Source of the DNA: Bacteroidales bacterium
GTDB taxonomy: Bacteria > Bacteroidota > Bacteroidia > Bacteroidales > UBA10428
Assembly: GCA_016929525.1 (NCBI GenBank)
Contig: JAFGIP010000045.1
Location: 73,152-137,151 of the forward strand
Direction of reading: 5' to 3'
Length of the DNA stretch: 64,000 nt
This document shows positions 20,035-28,565 of the stretch, one piece after another (position 1 is the first letter of the stretch; every line of letters begins with the position of its first letter). The notes beneath the pieces were generated by a model, which ran no database searches, was not told the DNA's origin, and saw only the letters and a list, made by a program, of their open reading frames with translations. The translations under genes were made by a program, and so were the position numbers.

Positions 20035-21491
20035 ACTTCTGTCAATTCTTCTTTATGAATCTTGACCAGTTCACCTTCTGTTGCAAAATCAGCAGCTGAA
20101 GTTATTTTTATGTCAACAAACTTACCAATCAGGCCAGTATCATCTGATGTGATCCTGATAATGATCCTTCCTTCGTTATATCCTGTAAGGTATTTTCCTT
20201 TACGATCTTTTCCTGTAACCAATACCTTATATATTTTACCGATCATTTCATCGTTGTGCTCACGACTATGTTTCTGCAACAGCTCACTTAATATATGCAG
20301 GCGTTCTTTTTTAACTTCATGTGAGATATCGTCGTCCCAACGGGAACTTGCAGCACCAGGACGAGGTGAATACCTTGCAATATAGGCCATGTGAAATTTG
20401 AATTCTTCCATTGCCTTCATAGTATTCTTAAACTGCTCATCAGTTTCACCGGTAAATCCAACGATGATATCTGTAAACAGCGTAGCCTGCGGTATTGTCT
20501 TTCTGAACGAATCAATTATCTTTCTGTAATCTCCCAGACTGTGATTCCTGTTCATACGGATTAATACCTTATCGTCACCTGACTGCAACGGCAGATGTAT
20601 TTGCTTTGCCAGACATTTATGCCTTGCAATGATTTCAAATACTTCAGGAGTCATATCTCTTGGATGCGGTGATGTAAAATATACCCAGAAATCTTTCCCG
20701 CTTTTGTCTCCGTATTTCCCAATCCTTTCTAATAGTTCCGGGAATGTTATTTCCTCACTCCTATTGTCCAACCCGTATGAATTCACATTTTGTCCAAGAA
20801 GTGTTATAGATTTATACCCCTTCTGAACCAGCAATTTCAACTCTTCCATGATCTCAGCACTTGGCCGTGAAATCTCACGCCCACGGGTATAGGGTACTGC
20901 ACAGAAAGTACAAAATTTATCGCATCCATTCTGTATCGGGATAAATGCTTCAAACTCCGACTGATAATGAGGTTGCACATTCCAGAAACCAGAAATTTTT
21001 TTCTCAGGTTCCTTCATAAGTACGGGCTGACCAACTATTGTTTTCTTGTTATCCAGCGTTAATACCTTGAACTGACTGGCTGAATTACCAGGCATTTCAG
21101 CATAGCTCTGCTCAGTCAAGTCATCCTCTTTCTTCAATGAAAAAGGAGTAACAACACCATACTGTTTAAGCATTTCCGGAAACTGTGGCAATTCACTAAT
21201 CTGAAAAATGATATCGAATAATTTGAGGAATTTTCTCCTGTCTTCAGGTAGTACACAGCCTGTAATAAATGTTGCCAGATTTCGATTACTCTTCCGGTTA
21301 TTCCACTTGTTTATTTTTGTATAAACCTTATCAATAGCTTTTTGTCTTACCGAACATGCAATAACACCCAACAGGTCTGCGTCATCTTCATTACTTGCCC
21401 ATCTATACCCCATCTGCTCTATTACAGTCGATACACGTTCGCTATCCGACTTGTTCATCTGACAACCCAATGTTACTACATGATACTTCAT
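20031..21491 (-). CDS. miaB: MiaB-type tRNA methylthiotransferase, long and divergent
   Basis: Radical SAM methylthiotransferase expected to convert i6A37 to ms2i6A37. Auxiliary-cluster Cys are at 10 (TLGCQMNKSDSERV), 46 (ACSVRQKA) and 79 (TGC); the radical SAM CxxxCxxC is at 190, 194 and 197 (GCDKFCTFCAVPYTRGREISRP); a TRAM domain closes the protein. At 486 residues it is longer than common MiaB (about 440-460), with the extra sequence between residues 100 and 180, ahead of the radical SAM core. The QMNKSDSERV and ACSVRQKA wording differs from typical Bacteroidota MiaB and recalls MiaB of Patescibacteria (from memory). The gene lies 40 bases after a ferredoxin-NADP reductase-like gene. Confidence 0.85.
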   Translation of the reverse strand: MKYHVVTLGCQMNKSDSERVSTVIEQMGYRWASNEDDADLLGVIACSVRQKAIDKVYTKINKWNNRKSNRNLATFITGCVLPEDRRKFLKLFDIIFQISELPQFPEMLKQYGVVTPFSLKKEDDLTEQSYAEMPGNSASQFKVLTLDNKKTIVGQPVLMKEPEKKISGFWNVQPHYQSEFEAFIPIQNGCDKFCTFCAVPYTRGREISRPSAEIMEELKLLVQKGYKSITLLGQNVNSYGLDNRSEEITFPELLERIGKYGDKSGKDFWVYFTSPHPRDMTPEVFEIIARHKCLAKQIHLPLQSGDDKVLIRMNRNHSLGDYRKIIDSFRKTIPQATLFTDIIVGFTGETDEQFKNTMKAMEEFKFHMAYIARYSPRPGAASSRWDDDISHEVKKERLHILSELLQKHSREHNDEMIGKIYKVLVTGKDRKGKYLTGYNEGRIIIRITSDDTGLIGKFVDIKITSAADFATEGELVKIHKEELTEV

Positions 21492-21531
21492 TCTTAAAAA
21501 TCTAAAACCTCATCTTTTAAATGAGCATTAA

Positions 21532-22260
21532 TTAAAAATAAACTTCGGTTTTTATTTGGTCAGTGTGTAAACCCCTTGTTGTAAGCAGGTCGTAAACTTC
21601 GTAGATCATATCACAATTGCCGCAAAGATACACTAAAGTATCAGAATCTACTTCATTGGCTTTTAAATAATCAGTTACCCTGCCATTGAACGACTTATTA
21701 TTCGTATCGCGAGAAGTGCATAAAACATATTTATCTATTGGATAGGTGTCTTTTTCATAGGCTTCACAGGTAAATCGCACTCCGTGGATTAATTTATAAT
21801 TTAACCCCGGATAAGCACCTGCGATACTGTGAAACGGTGCAATACCTGTACCCGTAGCAATAAATAAATATTTCGATGTATTCATTATCTTTTCATCCAG
21901 TGTAAAAAAACCAAAAGGTCCGTCAACAATCAATTCATCACCCTTATTTAGTTTTTTTAATTTACGGGAAACATGTCCATCTTCTATTTCCCTGATTAAT
22001 ACTTCCAGGAAATGATCATTAATACTGCTGTATATTGAATATTCACGAATCTGATTTTCTCCTGCCAGACCTAAAGTAATATGCTGGCCCGGCAGGAATT
22101 CCATTTCGTTCCGATCAAAACGAAGTATATATGTTGAACCGGTTAAATTCCTGACCAAATGTACTTTGTATGTTCTGTCAATTGCCAAAGACGTTGAATC
22201 GATATTTACACCATCTCTATTTCTTAAAAGACTGTATCTGCTTTTTTTATTTTTTGCCAC
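21532..22260 (-). CDS. Ferredoxin-NADP(+) reductase family flavoprotein
   Basis: The 242-residue protein has the FNR two-domain fold: an FAD-binding barrel with REYSIYSS (the RxYS motif) and a DGPFGFFTL phosphate-binding segment, then an NAD(P) domain with ATGTGIAPFHSIAG and a late YLCGNCDMIYEV. It lacks an added 2Fe-2S domain, so it should exchange electrons between NAD(P)H and a separate carrier such as ferredoxin or flavodoxin. It is the first gene of a minus-strand row with miaB and mtaB, both of which need low-potential electrons; a supporting role there is inference. A -7 box lies upstream. Confidence 0.85.
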   Translation of the reverse strand: MAKNKKSRYSLLRNRDGVNIDSTSLAIDRTYKVHLVRNLTGSTYILRFDRNEMEFLPGQHITLGLAGENQIREYSIYSSINDHFLEVLIREIEDGHVSRKLKKLNKGDELIVDGPFGFFTLDEKIMNTSKYLFIATGTGIAPFHSIAGAYPGLNYKLIHGVRFTCEAYEKDTYPIDKYVLCTSRDTNNKSFNGRVTDYLKANEVDSDTLVYLCGNCDMIYEVYDLLTTRGLHTDQIKTEVYF

Positions 22261-22312
22261 TGATATTTGATTATGATCAATCTTAAGATTTAAAAGATAT
22301 AATCGGGTTGAA

Positions 22313-22320
22313 CAAATCTA
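22313..22320 (-). promoter_or_regulatory. -7 element upstream of the flavoprotein-miaB-mtaB row
   Basis: TAGATTTG on the minus strand is a perfect TAnnTTTG match, about 53 bases before the ATG. The nearest upstream TTTG is 13 bases away, closer than the 19 seen at glyA, so the -33 part is uncertain. Confidence 0.4.
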
Positions 22321-22384
22321 ACATAGTAATATGCAAAATGTTTATTGTTGGTTGCTTTATTTAAAATTTCAGTATTTTGTAGAT

Positions 22385-22392
22385 TATATTTG
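22385..22392 (+). promoter_or_regulatory. -7 element upstream of the YdcF-like gene
   Basis: TATATTTG is a perfect -7 match. It would start transcription around 22399, exactly at the first ATG of the YdcF-like gene, which favours either a leaderless message or the second ATG at 22417. Confidence 0.4.
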
Positions 22393-22398
22393 GCAACT

Positions 22399-23136
22399 AT
22401 GGATCCGTTTCTTACTATGAAAAAAGTCTGGCCGCCTGTTAAAAGAGGTATTACTATAATATTAATCTCACTGGGTACCATATTATTAATTGCAATAATA
22501 TTGAGCTTTACAGACTATCCGTATTATGCACACAGGTGGCTGGCCAATCATAATACACAGCTGGATGTCGATCCTGATATTATTATCCTCCTGGGTGGAA
22601 CCGGTATGCCAAGTGCCGATGGATTGCTAAGAACATATTTTACTTCGGGTATTGGAAATAAATACCCGAAAGCAAAAATAATTATTGCCATGCCTGCTGA
22701 TACGGGATTACATGATAAATCACCTGAATTACTGATGGCTCATGAACTTATTATCAGGGGTATTGACTCATTGCGTATCAAATATGAAAAAGAAGGGTTC
22801 AGCACCTATAGTCAGGCAAAAAATATAGCTTCGATGTTGGGTGATGAAACTGTTGCGAATAAATCAATGCAGATCGTTACCTCTCCTGAACACATGTTTC
22901 GCGCTGTAGCCACGTTTCGCAAAGCAGGCTTTAAATTCATAGGCGGCCGGCCGGCTTTTGAACATGTACTGCCGGAAGAACAACTCATTGATGGTACCTT
23001 ACCAAATGAGTTGAGAGATCGTGAGGCAAGAAAACTAAACCTCCGATATAACATGTGGAACTATCTGAAATATGAAATCATTGTGCTGCGTGAGTACTGC
23101 GCTATAGTTTATTATAAATTACGTGGCTGGATCTGA
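22399..23136 (+). CDS. YdcF/SanA-like DUF218 membrane protein
   Basis: About 245 residues. An N-terminal transmembrane helix (GITIILISLGTILLIAIIL) anchors a DUF218 (YdcF/ElyC/SanA) domain: DPDIIILLGGTGMPSADG, then YPKAKIIIAMP, then an EGFSTYSQAKN segment equivalent to the ExxSxxTxEN of the family, and QIVTSPEHMFRA. DUF218 proteins are linked to envelope polysaccharide or peptidoglycan metabolism, but the reaction is unknown. I chose ATG 22399 over an upstream in-frame TTG at 22345 because of the -7 box between them; ATG 22417 is equally possible. The last 25 bases overlap the convergent XRE gene. Confidence 0.8.
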   Translation: MDPFLTMKKVWPPVKRGITIILISLGTILLIAIILSFTDYPYYAHRWLANHNTQLDVDPDIIILLGGTGMPSADGLLRTYFTSGIGNKYPKAKIIIAMPADTGLHDKSPELLMAHELIIRGIDSLRIKYEKEGFSTYSQAKNIASMLGDETVANKSMQIVTSPEHMFRAVATFRKAGFKFIGGRPAFEHVLPEEQLIDGTLPNELRDREARKLNLRYNMWNYLKYEIIVLREYCAIVYYKLRGWI

Positions 23137-23339
23137 GCCAGATCTTCATCTTCCAATTGGAAAATGTCTTCAACCTTACATCCAAAATAATGTGCCATTT
23201 TTAACGCAAGAAGTGTTGACGGAACAAATTTGCCTGTTTCAATGGCATGGATTGTTTGCCTCGTAACATTTATTATTTCTGCGAGTTCGGCCTGTGTTAT
23301 ATTTTTACGGGCACGTTCAACTTTAATTAGATTTTTCAT
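23112..23339 (-). CDS. XRE-family helix-turn-helix regulator
   Basis: A 75-residue one-domain repressor. The HTH reads ITQAELAEIINVTRQTIHAIE, the compact type often paired with a small membrane protein. After it come FVPSTLLALKMAHYFGCKVEDIFQL and a short acidic tail. Its ATG overlaps the stop of the upstream membrane-protein gene by 4 bases, so the two are one unit. Autoregulation is likely: an inverted repeat sits between the -33 and -7 elements upstream of the pair. The 3' end overlaps the convergent YdcF-like gene by 25 bases. Confidence 0.9.
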   Translation of the reverse strand: MKNLIKVERARKNITQAELAEIINVTRQTIHAIETGKFVPSTLLALKMAHYFGCKVEDIFQLEDEDLAQIQPRNL

Positions 23340-23869
23340 AATTCGCCCGTAAATTTTATTATAAATGACAGTATCAACAAAATCGTAACAAAAACAAGAA
23401 ATAGTACTAAGAAAGTGATCATCATTTTATTGAATCTTTCCGGAGCCGTTTCCTCGCTAAGTAACCATTTTGGGCTATATCGATGTCCGATATGATACAG
23501 GATCAGATGAAGGATAAGAATACCTTCCAGGATATAAATAATCACAATGGTCGATATTTTTTCAATTCCTGAACTCGTTAGAAAAAGTACCAGAATTGCT
23601 AATATTATAATGGTAAACGATAATGTGTTCTTGAAAATACTATACCTTACCTGACGTGAAAGTTCGTCATCAATTTTATCCTTGCACTGAACCGCAACAG
23701 CAAGTGATACCAGGACTATATAGTGAAAAAATACCTGATAGAAATAGCAGCTAATGTAAAAATCACCTCTATAATGGGTCAGTATGTCTACAATGAATAC
23801 CATTGCCGCTGTTATGATCCAGTATTTCTTTACACGGTTATCGAATAATGTTGTGATATTTCTGTACAT
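23336..23869 (-). CDS. Multi-spanning membrane protein paired with XRE regulator
   Basis: The 177-residue protein has about five hydrophobic helices (around 17-33, 45-63, 82-100, 107-124 and 150-172) and little soluble mass; a conserved-looking polar loop lies near HIGHRYSPKWLLSEE. I do not recognise a named family. Bacterial pairs of a small polytopic membrane protein with a compact XRE repressor are common, in some cases linked to stress or envelope response, but no function can be claimed. It is the first gene of the pair and carries the promoter. Confidence 0.75.
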   Translation of the reverse strand: MYRNITTLFDNRVKKYWIITAAMVFIVDILTHYRGDFYISCYFYQVFFHYIVLVSLAVAVQCKDKIDDELSRQVRYSIFKNTLSFTIIILAILVLFLTSSGIEKISTIVIIYILEGILILHLILYHIGHRYSPKWLLSEETAPERFNKMMITFLVLFLVFVTILLILSFIIKFTGEL

Positions 23870-23900
23870 AATAAATATAATTAAGTATATTATTATAGTC

Positions 23901-23932
23901 CGAATGTAATTTTATATTTACATTTTGACAAA
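23901..23932 (-). promoter_or_regulatory. Promoter with internal inverted repeat for the membrane protein/XRE pair
   Basis: On the minus strand TTTG (23932-23929) is followed after 20 bases by TACATTCG (23908-23901; 7 of 8 to TAnnTTTG), placing the start near 23894, 25 bases before the ATG. Within it ATGTAA (23904-23909) and TTACAT (23918-23923) form a perfect 6+6 inverted repeat with 8-base spacer, a plausible XRE operator that would block the promoter. Confidence 0.45.
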
Positions 23933-24015
23933 TATTATTTAACAGTTTTTTTATGATTTTAATAAATTACTCACTCGTTAAGTCTTTCTATAGTCAGATT
24001 GATGACAAAGAATAT

Positions 24016-24023
24016 TAATTTTG
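24016..24023 (+). promoter_or_regulatory. -7 element upstream of mutS2
   Basis: TAATTTTG is a perfect -7 match, ending 18 bases before the ATG at 24042. It overlaps an in-frame TTG at 24021, arguing against that codon as the translation start. Confidence 0.45.
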
Positions 24024-24041
24024 AGCATTAAACATCAGGAT

Positions 24042-26525
24042 ATGATATTTCCAAATACATTCGAAGAAAAAACAGGTTTTAACCGGATCAGAGAAATGAT
24101 CTCGGAGAACTGTCTGTGCCAACTGGGAAGAAATTGTGTAGAGTCATTATCTCTGATGACAAATTTTGAAAGAGCAGAACATGAGTTACAACTCACAGAT
24201 GAACTTCGCCAGATATTAACCTTTGAAGAAAACTTTCCGCAGGATAATTACCTCGATGTAACTCCGTATCTTAAAAAACTGGAACAGACAGGAACATATC
24301 TTGAAACAGCGGAACTTTTCGAGCTTCGTAAATCACTTACAACTCTTAAAAACATACGAAATTACATTCACAGTGATAATATTAAAAATAAGTACCAGAC
24401 ATTTTCAAAAGAATTCTCACAACTGGAATTATTTCCTTCGATTGAAAAATTAATCGATAACATTCTTACAAAAGAAGGTGGAATAAAAGATGGTGCTTCA
24501 GAAAACCTGAAACAAATCCGGGAGCAGAAAAAACAGAAACATGTTGCCGTAAACAGGAAGATACAAAGCATCTTAAAAAGTGCACGTTCAGATGGACTTG
24601 TAGATCATGATGCAGAAGTAACTTTACGAGACGGAAGACCTGTAATACCTGTTCCGGCCACTAATAAACGCAGGATCAGCGGACTGGTACATGACGAGTC
24701 ATCAAGTGGTAAAACTGTTTTTATCGAGCCCACGGTTGTTGTTGAACTTAATAATGAAATTCGTGAGCTGGAATACGCCGAGCGACGAGAGATAATAAAG
24801 ATCTTAGATTTCACCTCCGGCGAAATTCGGCCTTATGCAGGTGAACTAATCGTAGCTTTTGAACAATTGGGTAAAATAGATTTTGTTAGAGCAAAAGCAA
24901 AATTTGCTATTAATATTGGAGGAATAAAACCAATTATATCAAAAGAAAAACAGTTCATTTGGAAGAATGCTGTTCACCCTCTGTTATATCTGTCGCATAA
25001 ATCTGAAAACAAGAAAGTAGTACCACTCGATATATATCTTAACAGTAAAAACAGAATACTCCTTATTTCAGGGCCTAACGCTGGTGGAAAGTCGGTTTGC
25101 CTTAAGACCACAGGGTTACTTCAATACATGATTCAATGCGGCATTTTAGTCCCGATGAGTGAAAACTCGGAAATGTGCCTGTTCAATAAGATATTTATTG
25201 ATATCGGAGATGAACAATCACTGGAAAATGATCTAAGTACATATAGCAGCCACCTGCTAAACATGAAATATTTCATATCGAATGCAGATAATGAAACACT
25301 TATATTGATCGATGAGTTCGGAACCGGCACAGAACCAACCCTTGGAGGTACAATTGCCGAGGCAATACTTGAAGAGCTGAATGCAAAAAAATCATTTGGT
25401 GTTATAACAACACATTATGGCAACTTAAAGCATTTTGCGAGTAACACCCCCGGCATTATCAATGGTGCCATGTTATTCGATACACAAAAAATTGAACCTG
25501 TATTTAAATTATCAGTCGGCAAACCGGGAAGTTCTTTTGCCATTGATATTGCCAGAAAGATTGGCATTCCAGATCATATATTAACCAAAGCAAATGAAAA
25601 AACCGGCAAAGACCAGTTGAATTTTGAAAAACATCTTCGTGAAATAATTCGTGATAAGAAATACTGGAACGATAAAAGACAAAAAATAAAAAATGTAGAA
25701 AAAACACTTGATAATCTATATGCAGATTACAGTGAAGAGCTTGAATCTTTAAATAGAGAAAGGAAAAATATTATTAAACAGGCCCGTACTGAAGCGGAAA
25801 ATCTTCTTAAATTGGCTAACAAAAATATAGAACGTACTATCCGTGAAATTAAAGAAAGCAAAGCCGATAAAGAAAAAACAAAAGAGATCAGAACCGCATT
25901 CGAGGAATTTAAAAGAAATATTGCCTACAGTACTAAAACTGAAAACGATATTTCTGCTAAGGTTAACGAAATAAATAAGGCGAGTGAACGTTTGGTTAAG
26001 CACAGCCGTGAAATTGAAAAATCTGAACTGGAATCAAGAAAAAAGAAGGATAAAAAACAAAAAGATTCAATTTCGGTTGGCGACAGAGTAAAGATGAATG
26101 AAATGAATACAGTCGGTGAGGTTCTGGAAATCAACAGTAAAAATATTCTTGTTGCATTTGGTAATATGATCACAACAGTTGATTCTTCAAGACTTGAAAT
26201 TGTAAGCGGAGAAAATTCATCCGGAAACCTGAAAGCATTTAAACAAAGTTCCGCCGGTTTCAATGAAAGACGGCTTAATTTTAAATCGGAAGTTGATGTC
26301 CGGGGGAAAAGAGCCGATGAAGCATTAGAGATAGTAAAAGATATGATTGACGATGCACTGGTCGTGGCTGTACCAAATCTTCAAATTCTGCATGGTAAAG
26401 GCAACGGAATTCTCCGGCAACTCATTCGCGATTATTTATCATCGCTGGATGTGATTAAATCATTTAAAGATGCTCATGCTGACCGGGGTGGTGCCGGTAT
26501 AACACTGGTTGAACTGGATATTTAA
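24042..26525 (+). CDS. mutS2: MutS2 endonuclease/ribosome-rescue ATPase
   Basis: MutS-type ATPase with a C-terminal Smr domain; in other bacteria it suppresses homologous recombination or splits collided ribosomes. From ATG 24042 it has 827 residues: core/lever helices with a characteristic HDESSSGKTVFIEP clamp segment, Walker A GPNAGGKS at 344-351, Walker B LILIDEFGTGTEP at about 420-432, a long charged coiled coil (about 500-650), and an Smr domain over the last 75 residues (VDVRGKRADEALE, then LQILHGKGNGILR). The HGKG of the Smr active region is intact. It lacks the MutS mismatch-recognition domain, as expected. Confidence 0.96.
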   Translation: MIFPNTFEEKTGFNRIREMISENCLCQLGRNCVESLSLMTNFERAEHELQLTDELRQILTFEENFPQDNYLDVTPYLKKLEQTGTYLETAELFELRKSLTTLKNIRNYIHSDNIKNKYQTFSKEFSQLELFPSIEKLIDNILTKEGGIKDGASENLKQIREQKKQKHVAVNRKIQSILKSARSDGLVDHDAEVTLRDGRPVIPVPATNKRRISGLVHDESSSGKTVFIEPTVVVELNNEIRELEYAERREIIKILDFTSGEIRPYAGELIVAFEQLGKIDFVRAKAKFAINIGGIKPIISKEKQFIWKNAVHPLLYLSHKSENKKVVPLDIYLNSKNRILLISGPNAGGKSVCLKTTGLLQYMIQCGILVPMSENSEMCLFNKIFIDIGDEQSLENDLSTYSSHLLNMKYFISNADNETLILIDEFGTGTEPTLGGTIAEAILEELNAKKSFGVITTHYGNLKHFASNTPGIINGAMLFDTQKIEPVFKLSVGKPGSSFAIDIARKIGIPDHILTKANEKTGKDQLNFEKHLREIIRDKKYWNDKRQKIKNVEKTLDNLYADYSEELESLNRERKNIIKQARTEAENLLKLANKNIERTIREIKESKADKEKTKEIRTAFEEFKRNIAYSTKTENDISAKVNEINKASERLVKHSREIEKSELESRKKKDKKQKDSISVGDRVKMNEMNTVGEVLEINSKNILVAFGNMITTVDSSRLEIVSGENSSGNLKAFKQSSAGFNERRLNFKSEVDVRGKRADEALEIVKDMIDDALVVAVPNLQILHGKGNGILRQLIRDYLSSLDVIKSFKDAHADRGGAGITLVELDI

Positions 26526-26598
26526 TATACCAGATTTAAAGATGTTTAAAAACAATACTTTTATGAAAGATTGGCTTGCATTTAATATTTACAATCTA

Positions 26599-26606
26599 TA
26601 CTTTTA
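26599..26606 (+). promoter_or_regulatory. Possible promoter for the small lipoprotein gene
   Basis: TTG at 26576-26578 and TACTTTTA at 26599-26606 (7 of 8 to the -7 element) are separated by 20 bases. This would give a leader of about 85 bases before the ATG at 26700. Confidence 0.3.
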
Positions 26607-26699
26607 GCCGGTCTTTTAATAAGGTGAATTTATAATCAAATATAAAGGAGTACGCTGAAAATCCATTAAAGAGTAAGCACTAAAAGAATATTGATACAA

Positions 26700-27128
26700 A
26701 TGAGAAAGAATTTTCCACTATTTCTGACAGTCATTACTTTATCAGCTGCTCTTATTTCATGTGGCAAAGACGATAACAGCAGTGGCAGTGCCGGTTACAG
26801 AGGAGCTTATATTGGAACGTGGGCGGTAGATGAAACATACATCATGCCTGAGTCTGATACTCTGACAGATAACTACGTTATTTTAATTACAGCACACCCT
26901 GATGAAGACAGTTCGGTTTATATTTATAATTTGGGAGATGTTTCACCTGATTTCGAAGTTGAAGCTAAAGTTACACCAACTGCCATGACTATTCCCTCCC
27001 AGACAATTACTTTAGAATACCTGGTTTTTCATATTTCCGGTTCGGGAGAAATTGAAGACGAAACACTGACTTTCAGCTACAATATGCCGGGTTACTGGAC
27101 TGCAGAATGTACAGCTACCAAAAACTGA
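26700..27128 (+). CDS. Small lipoprotein, lipocalin-like size
   Basis: The 142-residue product starts MRKNFPLFLTVITLSAALISC, a lipoprotein signal with lipobox LISC (Cys at about 21), followed by a Gly/Ser-rich linker and a beta-rich mature domain of about 105 residues (GTWAVDETYIMP, then TITLEYLVFHISGSGEIEDETLTFSY). The GTW opening and strand pattern recall lipocalin-like Bacteroidota lipoproteins. No specific function is recognised. ATG 26700 is preferred to a TTG three codons upstream. A clear terminator follows, so it is monocistronic. Confidence 0.8.
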   Translation: MRKNFPLFLTVITLSAALISCGKDDNSSGSAGYRGAYIGTWAVDETYIMPESDTLTDNYVILITAHPDEDSSVYIYNLGDVSPDFEVEAKVTPTAMTIPSQTITLEYLVFHISGSGEIEDETLTFSYNMPGYWTAECTATKN

Positions 27129-27153
27129 TTCTATTTAGTAAATATGAATAATG

Positions 27154-27188
27154 AAGCTGTCTTTAGTTAAGACAGCTTTCTTTGTTTT
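27154..27188 (+). terminator. Intrinsic terminator after the small lipoprotein gene
   Basis: AAGCTGTCTT (27154-27163) pairs perfectly with AAGACAGCTT (27169-27178) over a 5-base loop, followed by a T-rich tract. Confidence 0.88.
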
Positions 27189-27257
27189 TATATAAATTAT
27201 TGTTTCCTTTAATAATAGTTAACGGTTGTTCTGCGTTATTATTTATTCTGAATTTTG

Positions 27258-28565
27258 ATGGTTATAGTTTATTCTGAATACTTGCATCCAAGGTTACAAT
27301 ATGCCCTTGATATTGTTTTCAGGGAAGTATTACATATAAATTATATGTTGGTTGACAACATAGATATAATCATTAATTCTGATGATCCCACTATTAACTA
27401 CAGCGATAAATCAATAGAGAATACCTTAAATATCTGCCCGCACGGTTTATTATCCCGGGAAATCATAGAAAATATCAATCTTTCACCGGGCAGATGGAAC
27501 AACCTGCCGACTTTATTTCATAACGATAAAGGTACAGTCCCGTTCGACCTGTTCTCTGCTGTATTTTACATGGTATCCAGATATGAAGAATATCTGCCGT
27601 TTAAAGAAGACCAGTATGGCAGATTTGAAGCAGATCAAAGCATTGCATCAAAAGCAGGATTTCTTAATCTCCCGGTTGTAGAGTTATGGTGCTCAGAACT
27701 GGCAAAGTATCTTAATATTTTCAGTCTATGTAAAGGAGTTCAGCCCGATAACTACAGTTTCCGGTTGACAGTTGACATTGATCAGGCCTGGGTCTATAAA
27801 TACAAAGGATTCTTCAGAAATTCGTTTTCTTTGCTTCGCGATGTTTTACTGCTCAGATTCAAAGAATTTCAGACTCACCTTAAAACATTGCTCAGTATTT
27901 TGCCGGATCCAGGGTATACATATACAGCTTTTAAACAGGCTCAAAGTCATATCGGAAATAAAATATCCTATTTTATTCTTTGCAGAAGCAATGGAAAGTA
28001 CGATAAGAATATTTCACCCGGCAAGGACGAATTCAAGAGATTGATCAGGACACTTAATACTGAGAGTAATGTAGGTATTCACCCTTCGTATAAGTCTAAT
28101 AATTCAGTTCAGTTACTTAAAGAAGAAATTAAACGACTATACAAAATTACAGGTAATGAAATTACAGCCAGCAGGCAACACTACCTTATAATAAAGCTTC
28201 CCGAAACTTTTGAAAACTTAATACAGCAGGATATTACATCAGATTATTCCATTGGTTACGCTTCGAAAACGGGTTTCAGGGCAGGAATTGCCCGCCCCTA
28301 TTTCTTTTATAACTTAAAAAAAGAAGAAGCAACAAAATTAAGAATAGTACCCTTTCAGGTTATGGACCGCACTGTACAGTCATACATGAATCTAACACCT
28401 GACGAAGCCATCAGGGAATTTGAATATTATACAAACAGTATACGGAATGTGGGCGGAACATTCGTGGCTTTATGGCATAATACAAGCATCAGTAATGTCA
28501 GCGAATGGAAAGGATGGAAAAAGGTATTTGAAAGAATGATAGAAATTAATAAGAAGAATGATTAA
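27258..28565 (+). CDS. Polysaccharide deacetylase-like protein with N-terminal DUF7033-type region
   Basis: About 435 residues, cytoplasmic by sequence (no signal). The N-terminal 150 residues form a Bacteroidota-specific region (FHNDKGTVPFDLFSAVFYMVSRYEEYLPF, shortened here: VPFDLFSAVFYMVSRYEEYL). The second half has NodB-like elements: LTVDIDQAWVYK for motif 1 (D-x-D), GIHPSYKS for the His motif, and GFRAGIARPY for motif 3. Only one His is clear in the metal motif, so catalysis may be altered. ATG 27258 is chosen; the codon before it is TTG. It overlaps the following FemAB-like gene by 8 bases, suggesting a joint role in a surface polymer or lipid modification. Confidence 0.75.
   Translation: MVIVYSEYLHPRLQYALDIVFREVLHINYMLVDNIDIIINSDDPTINYSDKSIENTLNICPHGLLSREIIENINLSPGRWNNLPTLFHNDKGTVPFDLFSAVFYMVSRYEEYLPFKEDQYGRFEADQSIASKAGFLNLPVVELWCSELAKYLNIFSLCKGVQPDNYSFRLTVDIDQAWVYKYKGFFRNSFSLLRDVLLLRFKEFQTHLKTLLSILPDPGYTYTAFKQAQSHIGNKISYFILCRSNGKYDKNISPGKDEFKRLIRTLNTESNVGIHPSYKSNNSVQLLKEEIKRLYKITGNEITASRQHYLIIKLPETFENLIQQDITSDYSIGYASKTGFRAGIARPYFFYNLKKEEATKLRIVPFQVMDRTVQSYMNLTPDEAIREFEYYTNSIRNVGGTFVALWHNTSISNVSEWKGWKKVFERMIEINKKND

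Noticed and set aside
24021-24041. TTG start for mutS2
   Set aside because: Overlaps a perfect -7 box; ATG 24042 yields the normal family N-terminus.
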